A program made the translations under genes and the position numbers. Below, piece by piece: positions 1 to 6,848 of a stretch of 10,693 bases of DNA (positions within the stretch are counted from its first letter, which is position 1; every line of letters begins with the position of its first letter). The notes below the pieces were generated by a model. It did no database searches. It was not told the DNA's origin and saw nothing but the letters and a program-made list of their open reading frames with translations. Origin of the DNA: Actinomycetes bacterium. Lineage in GTDB: Bacteria > Actinomycetota > Acidimicrobiia > Acidimicrobiales > JAJYPT01. The stretch is from positions 1-10,693 of the forward strand of contig JAJYPT010000043.1 in assembly GCA_021795135.1 (NCBI GenBank), given 5' to 3'.

Positions 1-362
1 ATTATGATAATAAATAAAATTATGTAGTTTCTTGAGAAATGAAAGTTATTTAATTATTTGTAGATATATCACAACTAGAGGTATTACAAGTTTTTGGCTT
101 GATTGCCGCATCTGAGGTAAGAAAGATCATTATCTGATATTTTTTGTATCAGTTTTATTGACTCTAGTTTAATAAGAAAAATATTTTTGCAATAAAGTGC
201 CTTAGATTTATAATTGGTAATTTAAAATCTTTTATTTCTTTTTCATCTTTGGCAGATAGCGAGCTTTGATCTTGAAAAGATCATTAAATGCTTAGCGATG
301 GTTATATGATAAGGAGATACAAATAACGAGTAGTTATATAAGCTATAAGACAGTTTGCCCCT
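1..362. other. AT-rich region upstream of the marR-type gene, no gene seen
   Basis: No convincing coding region is visible on either strand; all frames are broken by frequent stops. Two small signals stand out near the right end. One is a perfect inverted repeat, GATCTT-GAA-AAGATC, at 268-282, which could be an operator for the MarR-type protein encoded just downstream. The other is a -10-like hexamer TATGAT at 305-310 followed at once by AAGGAG at 311-316. That purine run looks like a ribosome binding site but has no ATG, GTG or TTG at a suitable distance, so it may be coincidental. Both are suggestions only, because short palindromes are common in DNA this rich in A and T. Confidence 0.4.
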
Positions 363-869
363 ATGCTAGAGGTATCCTTACAAGAACAAGAAGAAATGAC
401 TGACTCTGAATCTTTCATAAATCTAACAGATAATCAGCTACAAGATAGTCGTATAACTATTTTCGGTAAATTTGTAGAAGCTCAAGCTCGTTTAGTGAAC
501 CTACTGAATAAATCATTAGAAGAAAATTGCTCTATTTCTATAGTATGGTTTGAAGTTTTGATAAGACTTGCACGATCTCCTAATCACTACCTAGCTATTG
601 GCGAACTTGGGGAACAAGTTGTTCTTACTAGTGGTGGAATAACACGTTTGGTAGATAGGATAGAAAAAGTAGGTTATGTAACTAGAAGACCTTGTCCTCA
701 AGATAGACGTGTTCAATATGTTGTCATTACTGTTCAGGGTTGGCAAAAATTACAAGAAGCCATTCCTGTTCATTTAGAAAATTTACAAAATCATTTAATA
801 AATCCTCTATCTGAAGAAGAGTTATTAAATTTTGAAAATTCATTAGAAAAATTACGTCATTTAGCCTAA
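363..869 (+). CDS. MarR-family winged-helix transcriptional regulator
   Basis: A cytoplasmic DNA-binding regulator of the MarR family, normally a dimer that represses until a small ligand or oxidant releases it. The 168-residue length fits the family. An N-terminal helix (about 30-55) for dimerisation leads into a winged helix: a helix around 60-72 (VWFEVLIRLARSP), a recognition region around 78-103 (ELGEQVVLTSGGITRLVDRIEK), and the wing with the family's characteristic D-R-R at 114-116 (CPQDRRVQYVVIT). A C-terminal helix at 150-166 completes the dimer interface. The start is uncertain: ATG 363 has no ribosome binding site, while ATG 396 (residue 12) follows a purine run AAGAAGAA and would remove only disordered residues. 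The neighbour to the right is convergent, so the target is unknown; autoregulation through the inverted repeat at 268-282 is possible. The family call is firm, the ligand unknown. Confidence 0.9.
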   Translation: MLEVSLQEQEEMTDSESFINLTDNQLQDSRITIFGKFVEAQARLVNLLNKSLEENCSISIVWFEVLIRLARSPNHYLAIGELGEQVVLTSGGITRLVDRIEKVGYVTRRPCPQDRRVQYVVITVQGWQKLQEAIPVHLENLQNHLINPLSEEELLNFENSLEKLRHLA

Positions 870-887
870 AGAAATACCAAGCATATG

Positions 888-930
888 ATACCAATGGAGT
901 CTTTTATAAAAGACTCCATTGGTATTTTTT
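888..930 (+). terminator. Strong intrinsic terminator after the marR-type gene
   Basis: A perfect palindrome with two 19-base arms (888-906 and 907-925) can form a long hairpin containing the core CCAATGGAGTC/GACTCCATTGG, and is followed directly by a run of six T (925-930). It lies 19 bases after the marR-type stop codon, as expected for a rho-independent terminator on the + strand. The opposite strand lacks a matching T-run, although the same stem may also slow transcription arriving from the convergent hydrolase gene. Confidence 0.9.
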
Positions 931-962
931 AAGGATTGTAATTATCTAATTTTTTATAGGAT

Positions 963-1784
963 TTAAGAATTGGATAATTTTTCTGCAAAGAATCCAATAA
1001 CTTTAGCCCAAGCATCCCTAGCATCATCTATTCGATAACTAGGTCTGGTATCGTTGAAAAAAGCATGTGGAGCATCAGGATAGATATAAGAGGTAAAATC
1101 TTTTCCTAACTTTTTAGCTTCAGATTCTAATTGTGCAACTGTATCTGTAATGCCATGATCTTGACCACCATAAAAGCCAATCAAAGGACAAGATAAGTTT
1201 TCTAAATCAGAAGCTTTTGGACTAGATCCGTAAAAAATAGCTGCAGCATCTAATGAGGTTTTGGTGGCTAGAAGGGCTGAAAGTGCTCCACCCATACAAA
1301 AACCTACTGATCCAATCTTTGACCTATTTCCAAAAGAGGAGCTTTTTACAAACTCTACAGATGCAACTAAATCTTTTAGGAAAGTTTCCATATCTCTTTT
1401 ATTGAATAAGACATCTAAACTCTGTCGTAATTCTAAACGCTGGGATTGTGGTTGTTTGTCTACAGCTTCATCAATAGCTTTAGGATTTGCCCATGCTTGG
1501 GGAGGTAAAGTGCTCAAAAATGCTTTTACTTGTTCTACTTTGTCTTCTGATAATTCTGGCTTTCTTGTTCCATTTTCTGAATAAAGATCAGGAGCAAATC
1601 CAATATAGCCGCAGCTAGAAAAACGTTCTGTTATGTCTTTTATGTGATAATCAACTCCCCATATTTCTTGTATGACTATTATCACAGGAAGAAGATGTTG
1701 TTTTGCTGCAGCTGGCTTTACTAGGTATCCTGATAACTCCTTTTTATCTGAAGTGAATTTAACAGTTTGTTTTTCTAATTCCAT
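963..1784 (-). CDS. Dienelactone hydrolase family protein (alpha/beta hydrolase)
   Basis: A soluble alpha/beta hydrolase of the dienelactone hydrolase (DLH) family, which in well-studied members opens dienelactones during chloroaromatic breakdown but in many bacteria acts on unknown esters or lactones. The triad is visible: nucleophile Cys163 in GFCMGG, Asp209 in YGGQDHG, and His240 in PDAPHAFFND. The family's Glu next to the active site is present in VIQEIWGVD (Glu40), and the PDLY motif is at 65-68. At 273 residues it is longer than the usual 230-250 because of a helical insertion around 72-135. The ATG is well supported by TCTCCT on the + strand (1793-1798), that is AGGAGA eight bases ahead. 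It is transcribed singly and converges on the marR-type gene. No aromatic-degradation genes are nearby, so the substrate cannot be named. Confidence 0.93.
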   Translation of the reverse strand: MELEKQTVKFTSDKKELSGYLVKPAAAKQHLLPVIIVIQEIWGVDYHIKDITERFSSCGYIGFAPDLYSENGTRKPELSEDKVEQVKAFLSTLPPQAWANPKAIDEAVDKQPQSQRLELRQSLDVLFNKRDMETFLKDLVASVEFVKSSSFGNRSKIGSVGFCMGGALSALLATKTSLDAAAIFYGSSPKASDLENLSCPLIGFYGGQDHGITDTVAQLESEAKKLGKDFTSYIYPDAPHAFFNDTRPSYRIDDARDAWAKVIGFFAEKLSNS

Positions 1785-1905
1785 TTTTATTATCTCCTAT
1801 ATTTTTTGATAATCATTTATTATTTTGATTTAATCAATTTGGCTTTTATTCTTTTGAGATCTAAATTAGATAGTTGATTAAATTAAATGCTAAATCTATT
1901 TCCTT
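1785..1905. other. Hydrolase upstream region with two short palindromes
   Basis: This spacer carries the ribosome binding site of the DLH-family gene and two 13-base perfect palindromes: TTGATT-T-AATCAA at 1825-1837 and ATCTAA-A-TTAGAT at 1859-1871. They could be operator sites for a regulator of the hydrolase, but arms this short arise often by chance in DNA of this composition. No clear promoter hexamers were found. Confidence 0.3.
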
Positions 1906-2436
1906 TTAGGCCTTTAGGGATAATTCAGTTACTAGATCTAGATCACGTAAATGGTGATAAGCCTCATGAAGAGTGTGGCGTGCTAGCCAAGTGATATTTC
2001 GTTCACAAGTAGTCGGGTAGTCGTATATAAAAGTGCGAGATTTTTGTTCGTCATTTATCTCTAGAAGTATTTTGGAAAAAAGATTAGCGCTTACTTTTAT
2101 CTCTAGGCCAACTTGTTCAATATTTTCGGCTCCATAGCGACCTAGCTCAGCTCTTTGATCTGCATATAAAGGGCTAAAGGAAGGGGTAGATTCAACAAGG
2201 GTGGTAAATAAACGTTCTCTTTGGATTAAAAATACATCCCGAATATGACAGCAGTATTCTAGTCCTGACCATATTTGAGGACTAGGTCTACTCCATAGAG
2301 CTATTTCTATATCTGGATCATCTATTCCAGCTTGGAGACGCTTTGCATATTGGCTTACAAGGGAATTGATATTTTTAGAAATATCGTCGAATTCATAATC
2401 TGTGTAATTGAAATCACAAGTGTCACACTTGTCCAT
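1906..2436 (-). CDS. DinB-superfamily protein (putative metal-dependent)
   Basis: A small soluble protein that appears to be a DinB/YfiT-type four-helix bundle, a superfamily whose members bind a divalent metal through a histidine triad and often act as thiol-dependent transferases or isomerases. Counting from this start, a first helix spans about 18-37. His64 lies in the segment WSGLEYCCHIRDV, and His154, His157, His161 and His162 lie in ARHTLHEAYHHLRDL; these are the likely metal ligands. A CDTC motif at 4-7 near the N-terminus could be redox-active or bind zinc. I chose the ATG at 2436 because AAGGA (complement of 2444-2448) lies seven bases ahead of it. An earlier in-frame ATG at 2457 adds seven residues but has no binding site. 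The gene stands alone on the minus strand. The superfamily call is fairly good; the substrate and thiol cofactor are unknown. Confidence 0.75.
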   Translation of the reverse strand: MDKCDTCDFNYTDYEFDDISKNINSLVSQYAKRLQAGIDDPDIEIALWSRPSPQIWSGLEYCCHIRDVFLIQRERLFTTLVESTPSFSPLYADQRAELGRYGAENIEQVGLEIKVSANLFSKILLEINDEQKSRTFIYDYPTTCERNITWLARHTLHEAYHHLRDLDLVTELSLKA

Positions 2437-3096
2437 ATGAGAATCCTTATTGATCATAGGTTATTATGGCTATGGTAATTATTGAATAGTTTAGTTACAT
2501 CTTCGATTAGGCTAGTATTTGATTTCTTTGGTAATTTTAGAAAACTTTGTGAAAAAAATAAAAATAATACAGAAAATATTTTTTAAATCAATTAATAAAA
2601 ACCAATATTATAGATAATTATCAAGTCCTATGATTTTCTATTATTTAGAAATGTCAATTAGACGTTAATAATAATTAGTTTTAGTATTGATATTGAAATA
2701 AATTATTACCTTTAGAATTATAATTGAGTCAACTAATTTAATAGGATTGATAGTTTCATTGGTAACAATTATCCGTAAGAAATAAAATCTTGGATATCTA
2801 ATATTGGCAGTTGGGACTAAAGCTTAATTGTTCTAGCTAGGAAAGTTTTATCAAACTTGGCCTATTATAGGCAATCGAACTTTTACTTTTTATACTTGTG
2901 GTGCTTTTTCTTATACAGTTCGTCTCAAGATCAATTAGAGTTCAATTGCTAAAACTGTTTTTGGATATAGAGAGGTTTGTGTTAGAACTGGAAAGACTTT
3001 TTTGAAGGGGTCAATCTATTGGCAATATATAATAGGTACTTACCTGTTAGGTAACATATCCAAGACCTGTAGCGATTTAGGAAAGATTCAAGATGT
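2437..3096. other. Long intergenic region between the DinB-type gene and purK
   Basis: About 660 bp without a supportable gene. The left part (to about 2780) is extremely AT-rich and full of stops. The right part (about 2790-3070) is less AT-rich, but its longest uninterrupted stretch that I checked (ending in a TAG near 2936) is only some 33 codons, without a start or binding site. The last 70 bases hold the likely purK promoter, described separately. No riboswitch motif that I know was recognised. Confidence 0.5.
3028..3054 (+). promoter_or_regulatory. Putative purK promoter -10 with AGGTA half-site cluster
   Basis: A perfect -10 hexamer TATAAT lies at 3028-3033. A weak -35 candidate, TTGAAG at 3002-3007, sits 20 bases ahead, which is longer than optimal. 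Directly behind the -10 is a cluster of alternating half-sites: AGGTA (3034-3038), TACCT (3041-3045) and AGGTAA (3049-3054). The first two form an inverted repeat with a 2-base spacer. The second and third form the perfect repeat TTACCT-GTT-AGGTAA (3040-3054). A site here would overlap the start of transcription, a typical repressor position. The regulator is unknown. Confidence 0.45.
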
Positions 3097-4257
3097 ATGA
3101 CAAAAGATAATGTTGAACCATCTGCACGGGTGGCTATGGTAGGTGCTGGTCAACTTGCTCGGATGACTTATCAAGCAGCAATTGACTATGGTGTTGATTT
3201 ACATGTACTTGCTAGTAGTGTTAGTGATCCTGCTGTTGTTGGTGGAGCTAGCTACAGTATTGGCAATTATGAGCACTATCTAGATCTTGTTATGGTATCT
3301 AAATTTGGCCAAGTTGTTACCTTTGATCATGAATTAGTTCCTCCGTCTCATCTGCAAAGTCTGGAAGAGGCTGGTTTTCAACTTCGACCTAGTCCAAAAG
3401 CATTAGCTTTTGCTCAAGATAAGTTACATGCTCGTCGCCAACTTAAAAATTTCGAGCATATAAATGTGTCTGTACCTGAATTTATTCCTGTTTTTAGTGT
3501 TGAAGATATTACTAGGTTTGCAACTAATCATGGATGGCCGGTAATTCTCAAGGCTCGTGGTGGTGGATACGATGGGCGAGGGGTCCATGTTTTGAACAAC
3601 TCAGGTGATGCTAACAGGTTTGTTTTCGACACGACAAATTCTTCAGAGCCAGCCTGGGTACTTGAAGAGCATTTAGAACTTGCAGCTGAATTTGCCATCA
3701 TAATTGCTCGTAGACCTTCAGGAGATTTGGTTAGTTATCCTCCAATTGGTACTCGCCAAGAAGGAGGTATGTGTCAAGAGGTAACTATGCCAGCTGAGCT
3801 TCCAGATGAAGTTACCTCTGAAGCTATTCGTCTTGCTAAAGAAATAGTTATAGGTATTGGAGCAACTGGTATATGTGCTATCGAATTTTTTTGGACAACT
3901 GATGGACGTTTGTTGCTCAATGAATTAGCTCTTCGTCCTCATAACTCTGGACATGGTACTATCGAAGCTTGTGTCACTTCTCAATTTCATCAACATCTAC
4001 GAGCGATACTTGATTGGCCATTGGGTTCAACTGAACTTATTAGTCCTGCTGCTACCGTAAATATTATTGGTGGTCCATTTGAAGTCAACCTTGTAGATCG
4101 CCTTCCCGCTGCCCTTAGTGTTGCAGATGCACATATTCACCTTTATGCAAAAAAATCACGCCCCGGACGAAAATTAGGACATGTTACTGCTCTTGGACCC
4201 AGTGTTGAACAAGCACTAGAAACCGCACGAGCCACTGCTAGGATGTTCAAATTATAA
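3097..4257 (+). CDS. purK: N5-carboxyaminoimidazole ribonucleotide synthase PurK
   Basis: Cytosolic ATP-grasp enzyme that makes N5-CAIR from AIR, bicarbonate and ATP in de novo purine synthesis. The N-terminal fold begins with the nucleotide-binding motif GAGQLARM (16-23). The ATP-grasp loop is KARGGGYDGRG (152-162), and the metal- and phosphate-binding end of the active site is around EFFWTTDGRLLLNELALRPH (263-282). The block RPHNSGHGTIE at 280-290 has Gly at the position usually held by Trp or Tyr (GHWT, GHYT). The 386-residue length is normal. The start at 3097 is preceded by AGGAAAG (3079-3085), a rather distant but usable binding site. An overlapping ATG at 3093 is out of frame. PurE follows on the same strand 126 bases later, the usual partner. 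Confident call. Confidence 0.97.
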   Translation: MTKDNVEPSARVAMVGAGQLARMTYQAAIDYGVDLHVLASSVSDPAVVGGASYSIGNYEHYLDLVMVSKFGQVVTFDHELVPPSHLQSLEEAGFQLRPSPKALAFAQDKLHARRQLKNFEHINVSVPEFIPVFSVEDITRFATNHGWPVILKARGGGYDGRGVHVLNNSGDANRFVFDTTNSSEPAWVLEEHLELAAEFAIIIARRPSGDLVSYPPIGTRQEGGMCQEVTMPAELPDEVTSEAIRLAKEIVIGIGATGICAIEFFWTTDGRLLLNELALRPHNSGHGTIEACVTSQFHQHLRAILDWPLGSTELISPAATVNIIGGPFEVNLVDRLPAALSVADAHIHLYAKKSRPGRKLGHVTALGPSVEQALETARATARMFKL

Positions 4258-4263
4258 ACAATG

Positions 4264-4354
4264 TAGCTGAGATAACAGAAAATACTAGATCGATACTAGA
4301 TTAGGCTTTATGTCTTTTGATCTTGTAGTTTAGTCCTCAGCTATTATTTTTTTT
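4264..4354 (+). promoter_or_regulatory. Terminator-like structured element between purK and purE
   Basis: A perfect 8-bp closing stem, TAGCTGAG (4264-4271) with CTCAGCTA (4336-4343), is followed directly by TTA and eight T (4347-4354), the layout of an intrinsic terminator. The 64 bases inside can pair further: AGATC (4287-4291) with GATCT (4319-4323), plus ACT (4284-4286) with AGT (4327-4329) across a three-base bulge. The interior also contains a 9-base direct repeat, ATACTAGAT, at 4282-4290 and 4293-4301. This could terminate purK transcripts partly, lower purE expression, or work as an attenuator. It does not match the purine riboswitch core that I know. Whether purE has a separate promoter is unclear. 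Confidence 0.5.
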
Positions 4355-4383
4355 ACCTACTCTCTAAGAAAAGGAACAACCCC

Positions 4384-4944
4384 ATGGTCCCAGATAAAAC
4401 CAACTTGGAAAATGACAAGATATCTAATATAGATGTCGGGATTGTAATGGGTAGTGATTCAGATCTAAATGTTATGAAGGCGGCTTCTGATATTCTTTTT
4501 GAATTAGATATATCCCATGAAGTGCGTATAATTTCTGCTCATCGTACCCCAAATGAAATGATTGCTTATGGTACGAATGCAAAAAATAGGGGACTAAAGG
4601 TAATAATAGCTGGTGCAGGTGGTGCTGCTCATCTCCCAGGGATGCTTGCTGCTGTGACAACACTTCCTGTAATTGGAGTTCCTGTTCCTTTGCGTTATCT
4701 AGATGGTCTAGATTCTTTGCTTTCTATTGTACAAATGCCCTCTGGGGTTCCTGTTGCTACAGTTGCTATTGGATCAGCTCGCAACGCTGGTCTACTAGCT
4801 GGGAGAATATTGGCTTTGACAAATCCAAACTTGAATGATTCTCTTGGCGAACTTGCTAAGGTTTCGGCTGAAGAATCACTAGCTAAAGATAAAAATATCA
4901 ACAACACAATGTCTATAAAACCAACTATTGACTACAAGCAATAA
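4384..4944 (+). CDS. purE: N5-carboxyaminoimidazole ribonucleotide mutase PurE
   Basis: Cytosolic class I PurE, which converts N5-CAIR (the PurK product) to CAIR and normally works as an octamer. The motifs are clear: GIVMGSDSD at 19-27 for the nucleotide phosphate, SAHRTP at 51-56 with the catalytic histidine at 53, AGAGGAAHLPGM at 76-87, and the loop IGVPV at 97-101. The core ends near residue 146, and a polar, lysine-rich tail of about 40 residues follows, so the 186-residue chain is somewhat longer than the common 160-170. The ATG is supported by AAGGA eight bases upstream. The gene follows purK on the same strand, behind a structured spacer ending in a T-run. PurK and PurE together indicate the bacterial two-step route from AIR to CAIR. 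Confidence 0.97.
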   Translation: MVPDKTNLENDKISNIDVGIVMGSDSDLNVMKAASDILFELDISHEVRIISAHRTPNEMIAYGTNAKNRGLKVIIAGAGGAAHLPGMLAAVTTLPVIGVPVPLRYLDGLDSLLSIVQMPSGVPVATVAIGSARNAGLLAGRILALTNPNLNDSLGELAKVSAEESLAKDKNINNTMSIKPTIDYKQ

Positions 4945-5023
4945 CTACTAATCCAATAGATTTTTTTAGACCAACTTATATTAATTTCAATCAAAAGATT
5001 TTTATATTACCTAAGATTAAGAC

Positions 5024-5040
5024 CTAAATTGTGGATTTAG
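5024..5040. terminator. Weak hairpin between convergent purE and winged-helix genes
   Basis: CTAAAT (5024-5029) and ATTTAG (5035-5040) form a perfect 6-bp stem around a 5-base loop, between the ends of two convergent genes. There is no real T-run on either side, so it is at best a weak bidirectional terminator. Confidence 0.25.
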
Positions 5041-5058
5041 TTATTAGAAAAAGTCTCT

Positions 5059-5412
5059 TTAACTTTGTTGGATCTCTTGATTATCAAGATGAGAATTTGG
5101 CACAAGACCATTTGTAATTCTAAGTAACTCTCCAATGCTGTGGGGCTGTTCGACTGGATGGCGTAGTAATTGATTGGAGATAATTTGATAATGGTTTCGA
5201 CGTCCAACTCTAGTTTTTTTTAAATACCCATCTTGGACAAGATCAGCCACAATTGCTTGAGCTGCGCGTTCGGTGATGCCTACTTTAGTAGCGATATCTT
5301 TACCGCGAATGCCAGGATCATTTGCTATACATACCAGTACGTGACCATGATTAGTAAGAAATGTCCAGTCTGATTTTGAAGTACCTTCAGATGTGTGATT
5401 AGAGTGAGTCAC
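5059..5412 (-). CDS. Small winged-helix DNA-binding protein (MarR/ArsR-like)
   Basis: A 117-residue single-domain winged-helix protein of a kind common in actinobacteria. The fold starts at WTFLTNHGHVLVCIAND (16-32), followed by the helix-turn-helix at about 36-58 (IRGKDIATKVGITERAAQAIV). Helix 3 continues into VADLVQDGYL, and the wing is TRVGRRNHYQI (67-77). A conserved-looking RHPVEQPHSIGELLRI segment (84-99) follows. There is no ligand domain, so it may sense through dimerisation or act as a simple repressor. The start is GTG, and a TGA stop lies two codons upstream in frame. No ribosome binding site is visible, but a -10-like TATCAT ends six bases before the GTG, suggesting a leaderless transcript. 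It converges on purE and is divergent from the lipoprotein gene. The target is unknown. Confidence 0.85.
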   Translation of the reverse strand: MTHSNHTSEGTSKSDWTFLTNHGHVLVCIANDPGIRGKDIATKVGITERAAQAIVADLVQDGYLKKTRVGRRNHYQIISNQLLRHPVEQPHSIGELLRITNGLVPNSHLDNQEIQQS

Positions 5413-5418
5413 TTTTCA

Positions 5419-5424
5419 ATGATA
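5419..5424 (-). promoter_or_regulatory. Putative -10 element for leaderless winged-helix gene
   Basis: Read on the minus strand, TATCAT is followed by TGAAAA and then the GTG start, so transcription could begin at or next to the first base of the start codon. The hexamer differs from TATAAT at one position. No good -35 was found. The absence of a ribosome binding site supports a leaderless reading. Confidence 0.4.
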
Positions 5425-5710
5425 GCTGGATTTATAAAAAAATATGGACTTGAAGATGAGTTTCACTAAAAAGCTTATTTAATAATTTAAAATAGTTTCT
5501 ATAATCCAAGTTGTAAAGATAGATAAACACAAAAGAGCTTGATTTAAAAATCGATTTTTGGAGTATTTAATTATTGTTTAATTAATTATCAAAATTTGCC
5601 TAGAAAATAGATATGTATATTAAATAAATAAACGTATCTATTCTATACAGGAATCTTTAAATCTATTAGTTTCAAATTGAAATGTCTGATTTATACAAAA
5701 AGGATATCAA
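5425..5710. other. Divergent intergenic region before the lipoprotein gene
   Basis: A very AT-rich spacer of nearly 300 bp between the divergent winged-helix and lipoprotein genes, with no ORF worth reporting. It contains a 13-base perfect palindrome, TTTCAA-A-TTGAAA, at 5670-5682, just ahead of the lipoprotein gene's binding site, which may be an operator or a chance palindrome. TATACA at 5644-5649 is a possible -10 for the lipoprotein gene, with only a poor -35 (TTAAAT, 5620-5625). Confidence 0.35.
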
Positions 5711-6748
5711 TTGAAACTCAATATTAAAAAAAGTTCTACTTATTTACTTTTAGTTTTAATATTTGGAACAATTATAAGTGCTTGTGGTTCTAGTAGCGCT
5801 AAAGCTGTTTCTTCTTCTACATCTTCATCTAGGTCAACTTCTTCAACCATGCACTTGTATCCTCCTTGGAATCCTTCTCCCGCAGGAGGGGAACATTTTA
5901 CTGTCCCAGGCGTAGATAATATGCCAGATTTTCATGGTAATCCTATTGCTGCAACTGGTCCAAATGGGCTAGTTGTTTTTGAAGCTGGTAATCAATTTAT
6001 GGTTCTGCCCAAATTGATGACTGCTTTTAGAAAAGCTTATCCCCAGGTAAAACATATATATTATGAGACTTTGCCTCCTGGGATTTTATTTAAACAAGTA
6101 CAAAAAGGAAGCATAGTAGTTGGTAATCTCCGCTTGAAAATAAAACCCGATGTTATTACTGCTGGGCTGGGAAGAATGCAAAAGATATATGCGACTGGCC
6201 AAGTAGGTCCATATTATGTTTATGCACAAAATAGTTTAACTTTGGAGGTGTATAAGAATAACCCCAAAAAGATAACAGGTCTTAAGTCTCTTGCGAGACC
6301 AGGTATAAAAATTTCTATGCCAAATCCTGCTTGGGAAGGAGTGGCTAAACAAATTAAAAAAGCATATGTAAAAGCAGGTGGGAAAAAACTGCTTAATACA
6401 GTTATGAAAACTAAATTAAAAAATGGACAAACATTTTTGACCCATATTCACCATAGACAATCTCCTATTAGAATAATGGAGAAAAAGTCAAATGTGGCAC
6501 CTGTTTGGATAACTGAAGCTTTGTTTCAACAACGCATAGGAAATCCTATTTCTTATGTTCCTATTCCCCCTAGTCAAAATGTAACTGCAAAGTATAATAT
6601 TTCAGTTTTTAAAAATGCTCCTCACCAAGTAGCTGCTAAAGATTTCTATAATTTTATGAAATCTCCAACTGCCCAAAATATATATAAAAGCTATGGCTTT
6701 GTTCCTGGAACACCAAAACAGTTAAATACTACCTTGACCAAAGGCTAA
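5711..6748 (+). CDS. Orphan lipoprotein, molybdate-type (ModA-like) substrate-binding protein
   Basis: An exported lipoprotein with a periplasmic-binding-protein fold. The signal peptide has a KKSS basic start, a hydrophobic core at 11-20 and a lipobox IISAC, so Cys25 would be lipidated. A serine-rich linker follows to about 46. The binding domain starts near 86 with LVVFEAGNQFMVLPKLMTAF. Other family-like segments are YYETLPPGIL (117-126), LKSLARPGIKISMPNP (191-206), and AAKDFYNFMKSPTAQNIYKSYGFVP (308-332), a typical ModA-like ending. The 345-residue length fits. The start codon is TTG, supported by AAGGA six bases upstream. No permease or ATPase gene is adjacent, so its transporter is unknown or encoded elsewhere. 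The divergent winged-helix gene may regulate it, but that is only suggested by position. Ligand is unproven; an oxyanion is a guess. Confidence 0.82.
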   Translation: MKLNIKKSSTYLLLVLIFGTIISACGSSSAKAVSSSTSSSRSTSSTMHLYPPWNPSPAGGEHFTVPGVDNMPDFHGNPIAATGPNGLVVFEAGNQFMVLPKLMTAFRKAYPQVKHIYYETLPPGILFKQVQKGSIVVGNLRLKIKPDVITAGLGRMQKIYATGQVGPYYVYAQNSLTLEVYKNNPKKITGLKSLARPGIKISMPNPAWEGVAKQIKKAYVKAGGKKLLNTVMKTKLKNGQTFLTHIHHRQSPIRIMEKKSNVAPVWITEALFQQRIGNPISYVPIPPSQNVTAKYNISVFKNAPHQVAAKDFYNFMKSPTAQNIYKSYGFVPGTPKQLNTTLTKG

Positions 6749-6804
6749 ATCTAAGACTTTATTTTTAGCTAAACAGTACTTTATTTTGGATTTTTTACTT
6801 TCCC

Positions 6805-6843
6805 TTGGTCGGGCTATAGTCGCTATTATCTAGCTCAGACCAA
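6805..6843. terminator. Weak shared hairpin between convergent lipoprotein and LCP genes
   Basis: TTGGTC (6805-6810) pairs with GACCAA (6838-6843), and inside it GCTA pairs with TAGC, giving an interrupted stem of about ten pairs with a 14-base loop. It sits between two convergent genes, five bases from the LCP stop. There is no T-run directly after it on either strand, so its strength as a terminator is doubtful. Confidence 0.4.
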
Positions 6844-6848
6844 AGTAA

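Noticed and set aside
311..316. AAGGAG as the binding site for a small gene
   Set aside because: No ATG, GTG or TTG follows at a usable distance, and the first downstream reading frames stop quickly.
1261..1584. 107-codon ORF on the + strand
   Set aside because: It is antisense to the dienelactone hydrolase gene, whose catalytic motifs are clear on the other strand.
1825..1871. The two 13-base palindromes near the hydrolase as firm operators
   Set aside because: Six-base arms with one central base are expected several times by chance in intergenic DNA this AT-rich.
2822..2936. Short open stretch before purK that reads like FYTCGAFSYTVRLKIN
   Set aside because: About 33 codons, no start or binding site, and no family resemblance that I can name; too little to call a gene or pseudogene.
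4264..4354. Purine riboswitch between purK and purE
   Set aside because: The conserved core loops and junctions of the purine aptamer are not recognisable, so only a terminator-like element is claimed.
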